A DNA stretch of 64,000 bases from Sipunculus nudus (taxonomy: Eukaryota; Annelida; Sipuncula; Golfingiida; Sipunculidae): NCBI GenBank assembly GCA_026874595.1, contig CM049322.1:53165386-53229385 (forward strand), in the 5' to 3' direction. The position numbers and the translations under genes are program-made. Positions 25,131 to 35,509 of this stretch are shown here, piece by piece (the stretch's first letter is position 1; the number at the start of each line of letters is the position of its first letter). The notes below the pieces were generated by a model. It saw only the letters and a program-made list of their open reading frames with translations. It searched no databases and was not told the origin of the DNA.

Positions 25131-25765
25131 AGCAATGCCTACATTCGCTCGCTCTCCCTACTGTGATGAAGAATGGAGGGAGAGGGCCTTTCTGCTCCTC
25201 GAGAGGCTGGGTACAAGTTTACACATACGTAATATTCTACCAAATGACAAGTAGTTTAAAACAAATCAGGGTACACTTGAGAAACTTCTCAATGTGACCT
25301 TTGACCGAGCTGACTGCGTTGTACGCGGTGATCCCCGCACAGGACATTATGGCACCCAAATCCATGGCTAGACCGTTAGGCACCGGATGTAGCAAAGACA
25401 CATGCGCAAAACTCACATAGCTTTGATATCTGAAAATAAACTGTTGGCCAAATGGAAATTACCGGAAACGTCGCAGGTGGTCGTGAAAACGGGTTAACCA
25501 GCCACTTTGGGAAGGATTTTTCAAGACGTTTCGTAATCCCATATTCCTTCTAAGTGTACCTTGGGTGTCGAAGCATTTATGATGAATTTGTATATAATAC
25601 ACACAGTCATTCAAAGGACAGAAGAACACAGTCAATTGTATCTAACAGAGAAAAATGTGTAACATTACAAGTTAAAATATAAGTTTTTACAAGGCAAAGA
25701 TTTTCCAACCCAGTCTAAGATTAGGCATATATCTACCTGTTGAGTGCCAACAGTCATGGCCGAGG

Positions 25766-25766
<1 letters not shown>

Positions 25767-25812
<46 letters not shown>
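25767..25812. repeat. (GA)n microsatellite
   Basis: Over 40 bases of GA alternation within a dehydrogenase-pseudogene intron. Confidence 0.9.
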
Positions 25813-25815
<3 letters not shown>

Positions 25816-26455
25816 CCAGTGACTTGCACACAGGTTTTGAATTAACATAAATTTTAGGAGGTTTTAATGTTTGAGAAATAATCTGTAATACTATTCTTAT
25901 ATTCTTATTAACTAGTACAAAGGATGATCTTTGTCGAGTCAGCATTTAAAACCCCCGTGCACCAAACAATGTTTTAATAGAGAATGAAAGAAGTAGATCT
26001 ATCTCTGGTTTGTAATATGTCAGAGGATAAGTCACAGAGTAACCTCTATAGTCTCTGTTGGAGAATGGCTGTCAGAGACATACCTGAATGAGATTGTGCC
26101 TCGATCTGGTTGGCCAGACATGTTGATCTATCTTATTGGCTATATCTTTAGGCGCCTCATTGTACATTTAACCAATGGCCTGCAGAAGGCCAGGCATTAG
26201 TCTTACTCCATTTACGCAAGTGTATTGCTTGTCACCAGGTTAATTATTTCTGGAGTTTCGGGGACCTTTGACGAAACAACCTTATAACTTCAAATTTTAA
26301 GCAAAATAGTAATACCAGCCGATATATAAAAAAATGTTGAATTTATTTGTGCAATATTGTATCATAAATTCATGACATAAAGATAACTTGGAGTGTTTGG
26401 TGTTGCAGTCGATTCACCGGCTGACACGGCAGCCATTTATGTCGGCTATATGATA

Positions 26456-26472
26456 CTGCCCCCTAGTGGCAG
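26456..26472 (-). promoter_or_regulatory. CTCF-like motif
   Basis: The minus strand reads GCCACTAGGGGGCAG, matching the CCAC-AGGGGGC core of the CTCF consensus. Sequence match only. Confidence 0.35.
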
Positions 26473-27019
26473 AAGTCGCAATCAACCACTTGTCTAGTGT
26501 ACAAATCACTCGATCCTGTTTTCTTTTAGGTTAGGCCTATAAAGGATTGGCATAATACTGCATTTACAGAGTTAGCAGATGATAATATTAATTTATCAAC
26601 TGACCACAGCTGAGATCTGCTTTAAATTCGAATTTAAAAGTTTTTCTTGGTGTTAATTTCGTCACAGATACCCAAAACAACGGTGTTTTGGGAGTTTAGG
26701 GGGACCTTCCTGTCACGCATTCACTCGGCACCTGGTGTCTGGTAATTCCTTACTCAAGGCAAAAGGGACTTCCGATTTTTTTAAGATTCCCCACAAAAAT
26801 GGCATCCAATGACAGACCCACTGGGGGTCGCGAAGCGTCATCGTATGTCTTTGTAGAAGACTAGTCAGGGACGAGCACCCCTGGTAGAGAAAATGTGACA
26901 CAGAAAAGAAGCAACGGATGTGAAAGAGAGAGGAGTATGTAGCACATTCATAAGAGAGTACTGACAGAGATAGGGGGCACAACAATTACTTCTTGGGAAT
27001 ATCACAAACGGGTACCAGA

Positions 27020-27033
27020 GCGCCCTCTGGTGG
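27020..27033 (-). promoter_or_regulatory. CTCF-like motif
   Basis: The minus strand reads CCACCAGAGGGCGC, a near-perfect CTCF core, in the same orientation as the match 560 bp to the left. It lies just outside the target duplication of the adjacent transposon. Confidence 0.4.
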
Positions 27034-27044
27034 AGCATGTAAAT

Positions 27045-28482
27045 CAGGGTCTATCTAAAACGCGGAGAATCCGCGGAGAGATGGAGAATTCGCGGAGAAT
27101 TCGTGGAGAATTTGCGGAGAGTTTTTATATGCAATAATACTTTTAAATACACGTTAAAATTACTTAAAATCTCCAATTATATTACTCTTCCCATATAAAC
27201 GTATCTGTTAAGTTACCAAAATAATTAAAAATCTGTACATTAATGTAAAATTCAGCTCTCAGTTCTTCTCTTAAGATTTTATTTGTGCCATGCCAGAGAC
27301 AACGAATATAGCATCAGGAGACTGTGGACTATTTGTGATTGCAAATGCAGTTGATTTTCGTTTCAATCTAGAAATCAAACAAATTGAACATTTTAACAAT
27401 GGATTGATGCAACAACACTTAGTTTCTTGTTACGATTCAGGCATTTTCACACTATTTCCTCAAGCAAAACGTTCTCCTGGAACACCAAAACCTAACTAAC
27501 CTAAATATAATGCAAATGTGACCATTGGGATTGAATGTGAATGATGATTAGGAGATTTATTCGAACACATGATTGGTTGTGAAAAAAATGAAAAAAATGT
27601 AATAAATCGTTTCATTTTAAGTGTGCATATGTCTTTAAAATAACTAAAGCAATTAAAAAATGAAATGGTTTTGTGAAGATTGTACAAATAAGTTCATGTA
27701 CTATTGCTGTATGTATGTGTACATTGTGCTATAGTTTTAATTTTTTTTATTATTTTACTCTGTATTGTTATGGCCAGAAAGCAGTGTGGTGTATTTTGTA
27801 CAGAATAAGAAAAATATAATTCTGTAACTGTGATTACAATATATATTTACGATTTTTTCTTTTATTTTATTTAATCCTACTGCCAAGTTTATTCATTAGC
27901 TTAAAGGGGCAATCTATTATTTTGGTCATAAAGTGTGTAAAGTCGAATGTTTGTGTTTCACTTTTTATTTGTGCATGTAAATTGGGTCCATACACTATAA
28001 ATGGTGATAGTGGTTTTTTTTATCTATCAATAAATGTAGGTAAAATTACATGATTTATTAATCATATTATATATCGTTTAACACCTGTAAATTTGATACA
28101 CGTGCATGGTTTTGTTATTGTTTGCACAATAAACTGTTCAAATATTAGGTATTTTGCGTTTTCGTCTAAAGATCTGTCAGTGTCAGCTGGTGACTCAGAC
28201 GTACGGGTGTTAGATTTTGTGTAACGCATTCACTCGGCGGCGAGTCTACATTGTTAAGCATAAAATGCTTAACTATATACAGATTTTTTAAATTATTTCG
28301 TTCATTTATTAGTGCGCAAATATGTTAAGAGTAATATGGTTGGGGGTTTTAAGTGATTTTAATGTGCATTTAAAAGTATCATTGAATATAAAAACTCTCC
28401 GCCAATTCTCCACAAATTCTCCGCAAATTCTCCGCGAATTCTCCATCTCTCCGCGGATTCTCCGCGTTTTAGACAGACCCTG
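27045..28482. mobile_element. Terminal-inverted-repeat DNA element with relic C48 peptidase, 1438 bp
   Basis: Both ends begin CAGGGTCT(A/G)TCTAAAACG and continue as inverted repeats for about 125-135 bp. The repeats are built of degenerate GCGGAGAAT units (the right arm has one unit more). The flanks TAAAT (27040-27044) and TAAAT (28483-28487) form a 5-bp target-site duplication. The interior is AT-rich and holds a short C48-like ORF. I cannot place the superfamily: a 5-bp duplication with CAGGG ends does not settle it. The element is non-autonomous, since no transposase is visible. It is inserted in an intron of the dehydrogenase pseudogene. Confidence 0.78.
27290..27499 (+). pseudogene. C-terminal fragment of a C48 (Ulp1/SENP-like) cysteine peptidase inside the TIR element
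   Basis: The 69-residue ORF contains ASGDCGLFVIANAVDF followed by QQHLVSCYDSGIFTLFP. The GDCGLF-x-IA block is the C48 catalytic-Cys signature, and the H-L-x(2)-C...FP tail is what follows it in transposon-borne Ulp1-like domains. The upstream His and Asp of the catalytic triad and most of the domain are missing, so it is a remnant left by internal deletion of a larger autonomous element. Transposon-carried Ulp1 domains are known in several DNA-transposon groups. The call rests on this motif alone. Confidence 0.6.
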
Positions 28483-29824
28483 TAAATCAGACTGTAGACC
28501 GGCCCAGTCGATACAATGGTTAAATCATATCTTCCACAAACAGAACCATCAAACTTACTTTGCTAGGTCGCAAGTCTACGAACAGGTACTGCCACCTCGC
28601 GGCAAATTATATTAACTAAAGCATAGCTCTCTGGCCGACTGAGTTACGTCTATCGGTACATGGAATCACGTTTTATATTAAGCAGTTTAGTAGTATACGT
28701 AAATACTGAAGCCCAGGCAGGGCTAATCAGACTGCTGTATTACATATCCCCATATATTACCTTGGTTCATATCGGCAACGAGACTGTAGATTTCTCCCGA
28801 CATCTCATGTCCTGAAACATTTTCAAATATTAATAACACTTTCTTGTCTTCAATATAGTATTACACGTCTACAATGAGCATATTTTACTGATACAACTTA
28901 CAGCTAGTGATGTGTTAAGTCACTGTTTGATAAGTTGAAAATGACCTTGATGTGGTTGAGGGGGGGGGGGGAGGTGGGGATACTTTTAAACGGTAATCAT
29001 CATTATCGGTAAAGCATTCATAGCCATCTGGTATCAAGTGTTTGCTGCAAAGCGACAGTGACAGCGATGTGGTAGATATCTACAAAATCTTTTGATCACC
29101 AAAATAGTTGAAAAGGTGTATCAATGTCTTTGTAGGAACATGATTAAAAATACCTTAATGAATTATAAAATAAAAGAAAAATATTATGTTTGTACGAATA
29201 CATAGTTGATGACGCTGGCAGGCAAACGATATAGTACCGTAAACAATAAATAATAGCGCCTATCATTAAGACCATTTGCTCTCCAATTGTGAAATTTTAT
29301 TTTTTAATGTCAATTAAAACTGATACTGAATTGTTTTCATGAAATACATATAGTGTAAGAGATAAAATATCTCAAAAAACAATACTATACCTTGATGCAT
29401 TGAATTATGTTATATGCATTGTGGCATTTCCTTTGTTATAAGACCACCAGGGGACTGGCCAATGCTGGTCTTAATAGACAGGTGTTCTTATTACACAGGT
29501 GGTCTTTCAGAAAAGTTCCCTGGTAGATGCAACACAATGTTTTGGTCAGTGTTAAGCTGAACAATTAGTGTCAGTTATCACCACAAGATGTCACTGGTGT
29601 TGGGGAAGGTCTTTCGCTTTTCTGAACGGTTTCAGCCAGCATCACAAGGAAAAACTTACCGAGTACAGGTCTTCGCCTCTGGTCCCTCACCAAAACTGCT
29701 CTCCTTTCCTTTTCCAAGGTCATCTTTACCTTCCCAGTGGTGGACATCAGTGTGGCAGATTCCAGTGAAATGAAGCTAAGGAAAACGAGGGCAAACACAT
29801 GCAAACTAGAATTCTCCATTCTAA

Positions 29825-30135
29825 GGAATGTAAGCCTCCGCCCATGTTTGGATACCTATTGCGGGATGCTCCCGAAACCGTGTTTGCATTCACTTATTCA
29901 GCCCATATTCCTATCTACATTCGCGCATCAGTGACTGTACATTTGTGAATATTCCTTTATGGCGTTCCTGAATCCGGATCATGTGCCGTAACCACACCAA
30001 ATTCTAATTGAGTCTCTATTGCCTCATACCCGGAACAGCATGAAAATTTCACGAGATTCCGTTATGTTTTTAAAAACGTTATTGTTACGTTTTGAACAAA
30101 CACGCACAAACAAAAACACGAACATGGATGCACGT
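29825..30135 (+). repeat. Dispersed repeat, copy 2 of an inverted pair
   Basis: Shares ordered blocks with the reverse complement of 6760-7225. It lies in intron 1 of the dehydrogenase pseudogene. Confidence 0.5.
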
Positions 30136-30344
30136 GGCGGAAGCAATAATATGAATATTATAAATTACATGCATATAAGGACCTATACAGCAGTACTATG
30201 TGTCTAAAACACAATTAAATAGTTGGTAATTCATTAACCAATTCACGTCATATGGTTTCTGTCATATAATACTCTTTGCCATCTCTTAATTAGATTTGCC
30301 ATACCAGATCATACCATATGACTAAAATGGTAGACCTGGTCATG

Positions 30345-30363
30345 TCAAACGGGGGGGGGGGGA
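30345..30363. repeat. Poly-G tract
   Basis: Run of 12 G with flanking G-rich bases. Confidence 0.8.
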
Positions 30364-31140
30364 GTCAAACAGGGTTACAAGTATTTCCTGGTGGGCAATC
30401 GGGTACCTCAGCATATTTCTTAATTATTAAATACAGTAAACCGCTATTGCATATCAGCGCCATCTTGTGTTCATTTAGTGAAACACATGACGTTTTAGTA
30501 AGTCATGGAAACTTAATAATTTCTATTTATATTCTTATACATTTGAGTGGATCGCCAAAGATAATACCTTACGTTTCACTGCGTTGAGCTGATATATGAT
30601 TAAATTTAACATTTAAACGAAAATACAGATATCTTAAACTTCGATATCGTTCAATGTTCGAATACTATTCTTTATAACTGGTATATCGCCCATACTCAAT
30701 GTGTTTACGGTTTCTGAGCCATTTTAGTGCTGGAAACGAGTGCCTGTGAATCCGAGGAGAGGTAAATGTCATATATAATTTGATCTAACTACCTAGTACC
30801 TTGTTGAACTGCCTTCAGATGAGATGTGTTGTGATATAAATTTTTTAATTAATTGTCCTATATTTCCATTTTTAATATTTAGCAAATGACACACATGTTT
30901 AATGTCATAATATGCATTTATAATACCTATAGAAACATAATGAAAATATACACAATCACATAAATACAATCCTATCCGACTACCAACAAACACACAAAGC
31001 AAGCATATAAACACACATGCACACACACTGATTGTTACCTTGACAACGGCTCAATTCGGAGATGGTTCAGGGATGGATGCCTCCCTCAACACGAAGGGCT
31101 TTCTGAACCGGTCCAATTCCAGTCGTCTGTTCACCGCCAT

Positions 31141-32404
31141 GTATATCAGCTACTGATGTATAAAATATCTGTGTTCACCTTTCCAACGGATTGGTTGAAA
31201 ATGCCTTTCGCTTCCGTGCACGTATTTGCCTGTCTCAGATTTCGAGCCCTGCATATGGGTGAGTGTGTGTGGAGATATATAACACACGGTGAGTTAAACC
31301 TCCTTAGAGCCCTTGAAGACAAGATTCTAAATCATGAAAAGATAAAGAATTAAAGATGAGACCCTAAATCGCGAAATATTACTTTTAAATGTACACATAT
31401 ATAGCCACATTATACTGTGGTTGGCTTCATATTCGCAAGGTTAAATTTTTGCGATTTTCACATTTCCAATGTCTGGCGAGGGTTCCATATTCGCGATCTC
31501 AACATACATTATACAAAACATACAATATAATCCATTATTATTATTATTATTATATATGAAATATTTGATGAGCGCTCAAAGCCTGGATAGTTTTTTTTAA
31601 ATATACAAAAGCACATCTAACAAAATAAAATTCTTATCCATTATGCGTAGACAATATTAAGGGTTTCATATTATTTATAAAACCAACCTCTTGACTTGCT
31701 ACGCTAGATACATAAATAACATACCTTTCTTTGAAGACACAAATGAGGATACCATGGACCTCTTATTCACGAACGTTTTATTTCACTTTCGCGAATATCG
31801 CGAATATGAAACCTTCGCAAACAAAAAGGCAACCACAGTATGCATTTACCAATTAAAATCCATTTACCTGTTGACAATCGGTTGTAACCAAGTTTATACT
31901 AAACTATACTTGCCTTCAGTCTTGAAGTTACAGTATACCATTTACACGTACGGACGCGCAGGTCCTCTTATGACTGCAGTTCGTTGCTGTTTGAATATAA
32001 TCAGCAGAGCCCCTGCCATTTTTGTCCATTTGACATTTATATATATATTTAGGCCCATCAGCAAGTAGCTCAGGGTAGAGCGTGAGTCGTAAACATAGCG
32101 TGCTGCCAGTGCCAGTCTTGAGTGTAGCTGATAAACCGATTGGCCTTGACCTTGATATCTGTTTTGTATCATTTATAAACCAAGGCGTTTAATAATATGT
32201 TATATTTTATGGTTTTTAAACTTAAAGGGGGTAAAGTCTGTTTTAAAATTTAATGAAACAACACGCTGAGATCAGATAAATAGGGGGGGGGATATGTAGA
32301 AAATAATGCCGATGCATTAAATAAGGCCCCGAATATAAATATAAACTTTATTTATTTTACATAGACTGTAAAACTAGCTTTAGTAACTAATACGAGGCAC
32401 TCTG
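31141..32404. other. Intergenic, no gene seen
   Basis: AT-rich. A short (TTA)n run lies at about 31530-31552. Several TTCGCGA-like motifs occur, but no gene is supported. ORF 31691-32068 has no recognisable motif. Confidence 0.4.
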
Positions 32405-32577
32405 CATGATTCCATGGCATTCGGTAGTGTGTACAGGTGGAAGAAACAGGAGGACCCGGAGAAAACCACCGACCTTGGAGGACAGCTATAACCCACTCTC
32501 ATGGCAAATCCGGGGATCGAAACCGGGTCGCCAGCGGAGAGAGCCGAGCGTTTTACCACTCGACCATCCAGACCCCA
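32405..32577 (-). mobile_element. tRNA-derived SINE
   Basis: The minus strand starts GGGGTCTGGATGGTCGAGTGG, whose A-box is TGGTCGAGTGG. About 40 nt later comes a B-box GGTTTCGATCC (plus 32512-32526). The 3' part contains GGTTTTCTCCGGGTCCTCC, resembling the conserved central domain shared by V/Deu/Nin-type metazoan SINEs. The head is clear; the domain assignment is from memory. Confidence 0.65.
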
Positions 32578-33848
32578 ATAAAAGTCGATATATGATATCG
32601 AGGGTACGCATTCAGCAGATCCCTCCCGGGGACCAAATATTAAAGTTGTTTACAGGATGGCCAGGGTGCATCCCTGAAGTTAGAGCCCTAAAATGAGGCA
32701 CACAAAAACACTAAAACACTTACATAGCTGGGTTATGTGCAGCTTCTAATCTAAGGTCTAACTATATAGTAACTATATATATGAGTAAGTGGTATTAATT
32801 GATAGCGCGATCTTGATCGACTGAGCAATATAAATTTTATTATCTATAAAAGTAGGACCATATGCATCCAACTCCAAACAAATAACTCATAATGACAATC
32901 GTGGTGGTAACCCATTTTTCCTGACACATATAAAAGAGATAAATTTTAAATACAATTACATCTATCTCGTATGAAATTCAATTGAGTATAAGATAACGCG
33001 CTGTCACTAAAAATTAAAAGTTTGTCATTCGGTTCATGTTAACATGTTTAACTTACTCACCGTAATATCAGACTCAACATTCATTGGCCCTTCCATGAGT
33101 TAATTGATTGACTTCAGAAATCTGTAACATTTATTTTTTTTTTAATTTAATCATTATTATATGTAACATAACTTATTTTTGTCAATAAAAAAAATCACTT
33201 TTTTCACTATATGTCGGGACACGTCCTCTGATATCCCTAAATAAAAATTTCATGCTACCATATAATTATCTTTATATCATATTTATATATATTATCTATT
33301 GCTTTATATAGTTTAGTCGCAGATAAATTATTTCATGAAATATTCCGCAAATATTACCTCAGACCTCATAGACATAAATATTTTTAAATATAATTTCCGC
33401 AGTAACCATGATATATCTGCAATGTTTTTCTAATATAACAGTTTGAGCTCAGAGCATTGTTGCGGATGATGTTTAAATACGGAGTATTGCCCATATATGA
33501 TCCATGGCCTCCCAATTTTAGGCACAGCAGAAGCTAGACTGGTTCCCTTCGTTCTATACCGCTTGGCCCTCTCGTCCGAAAGATGTTATATGCCAAATAT
33601 TTGATGCAATTAAATCTATGAGGAACTAAATTAATATAATTACTAATGCTAGGTCTTATATATTTATATTAATTCTAATTATGAGGTGGTGGTTTGACAA
33701 GCTCACAAAATGCAGCCGTGTTATCACGAATATTTACGGTAATTGTCACGTGACTTGGGCCGCGTTGCAGACGACAGGTGATTTCAGCATCCAAAACAAA
33801 AACAAAGACCGAAAATTGCTTTCATTTCTTTAAATAATATAAAAGACC
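32578..33848. other. Intergenic, upstream of the SPATA22-like gene
   Basis: AT-rich. The last 100 bases before the ATG are less AT-rich and probably hold the promoter/5' UTR. No canonical TATA box was chosen. Confidence 0.35.
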
Positions 33849-34935
33849 ATGTCCGACAGAGAATCAGGTGAGTTACCCTCTTAAATGTTCTCATACATAT
33901 ATATCTTGACAAAAGTTCTGTTTTGTTTCCTGAATAAGAATTCTGATTCTGAGCAAAGGAAAAGTGTCGATGGGTGCTTTAAATTTTAAATGCCACGATT
34001 ATAGAGATCATCAATTATCTCTGAAATTTAGACACACCGTTGGGAAAAACTTTAGTTAACCTCAATAAAACTTAAGAAAAAAATATCAGTATATCACAAA
34101 ATAAGCACAGAGTCAGAGAATTAATCATAACATGATTATGATATTATTTATTATATGATATTATAATTATACAAATTGTAAAACTATATTATATATAGTC
34201 TTATATAGATCAAGTTTAAAAGTGCATTATCGATTACCTGTCACAAACAGGCTTTCTCTTTTCCAAGTTAATGTTAAAATCTGCTACTGGTATTTTCCTC
34301 AGATGTTGTCTTATATTAAAGTGCATCTTGACCCAACCTGTGCCTGTTATAAACCAAACCATCAAGTAAAATGTCGGAGCATCGCAAATAATGACGGACC
34401 ATCAGTAACTGTAAGTGTAAGGAAGACTGAGCTATGGTATTAACTTATTGTCAGGTCCCTTATACTGCACTTTAAAAAAGTAAATGAATGAATTTAAAAG
34501 AGAAATTATATCAAAGTTCACGCAAGAACTCAAGGTTAAAGTAATGCCGTTACAAATATTTGTGAAAAAAAGTAATATTATGTTAAGACAATGACAATGT
34601 CATTCTTTATATATTTCTATTTGGATAAACTGAATTCCAGGTGACTTGGACCCTAAGATAAACTGTATTTCTTTAATAGTCCAGGATTTTGGATTCACAT
34701 ATTGCATATAACGATATTTTTAATATATCAATATTTTCGATATTTTGTCAAACATGAATCAAAATGATTTAATCTTGTAAAATAAGGTTTTTAAGTACAA
34801 AATTTGGACTCTGAATAACGGTTCAGCTCAGACCACATTCCTTGTTTGAAACGACTAATCATAATACACTTTAATGGTTTTATTATATTTAACATAATAC
34901 TTATTATAATTATATTATATATATTGTAATAATTA

Positions 34936-35013
<78 letters not shown>

Positions 35014-35438
35014 AGAAAACAAACTTGTTGTACAATTTTCTGTAAATTGTTACAATAAAAGTATCACAGTACTCATATATCGTATTATATTGTAATATGA
35101 AATTGTAGACGATACCCAGTCCTGTTACAAAATCATTATACATTTCTGCATTGTAGGGTGTGGGAGACAGATTGCACCTATATTTACACGGAAGCGACCC
35201 AGACAAGCACTGTTTGCTTATCCAAGTAGCTCTCCACTAGGTGCCACCACTGTAAATTATTCGGGTAAGTGTAAATTAAGTTATTAATTTTTCTATGAAA
35301 CTGATATAGAATTTGATGACAAATAAAATCTCGTTAAATACTAAACTTCTTGCTTTCTATTGGAAGAATCACCATTCATATTATATGTCTTGTTTTCCAT
35401 TACTTATGGTTTCATTAAGCTGTAGCCTAGACACTGTA

Positions 35439-35509
<71 letters not shown>

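Larger units (their letters stand above)
23842..31140 (-). pseudogene. Zinc-type alcohol/polyol dehydrogenase-like copy 3, decayed multi-exon gene
   Basis: Exons, in gene order: E1 31140-31039, start ATG, ends AVVK. E2 29775-29730, LHFTGICHTDVHHWE. E3 28811-28761, GHEMSGEIYSLVADMNQ, carrying the catalytic His-Glu. A doubtful E4 ends at 26084. E5 25429-25299, containing LLHPVPNGLAMDLGAIMSCA. E6 24916-24807, with the Rossmann motif AVGVGLWGIEIAKAI. E7 24408-24254, GVMTVVGLYGGTLPVPIP. E8 23952-23842, GPPFTHVAL to GGRAVVSHLQ and stop. Order and phases fit a medium-chain NAD(P)-dependent zinc dehydrogenase. Disabling changes: TGA in E1 (31053-31051), E2 33 nt shorter than in copies 1 and 2, about 60 expected residues missing between E6 and E7, a one-base frameshift in E7 (about 24283-24297), and TAA in E8 (23910-23908). 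A 1.44 kb transposon sits in the intron after E3. Confidence 0.72.

Noticed and set aside
25277-25298. Longer end for dehydrogenase copy 3 exon 5 (GHIEKFLK tail)
   Set aside because: A donor there puts the Rossmann exon out of frame, whereas the earlier donor at 25299 keeps it. Kept as an open alternative only.
28322-28615. 97-codon ORF with LRQFSTNSPQILREFS
   Set aside because: It reads through the right terminal inverted repeat of the C48-bearing element.
29660-29775. Longer 116-nt version of dehydrogenase copy 3 exon 2 ending at a GTAAGT
   Set aside because: It would end in phase 2 and not join exon 3; the 46-nt version ends in phase 1 and does.
29571-29819. 82-codon minus ORF overlapping dehydrogenase exon 2
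   Set aside because: It is in a different frame from the GICHTDVHHW exon, whose splice sites and phase fit the gene.
31691-32068. 125-codon plus ORF
   Set aside because: No recognisable motif, AT-biased codons, overlapped by an ORF on the other strand; no splice context.
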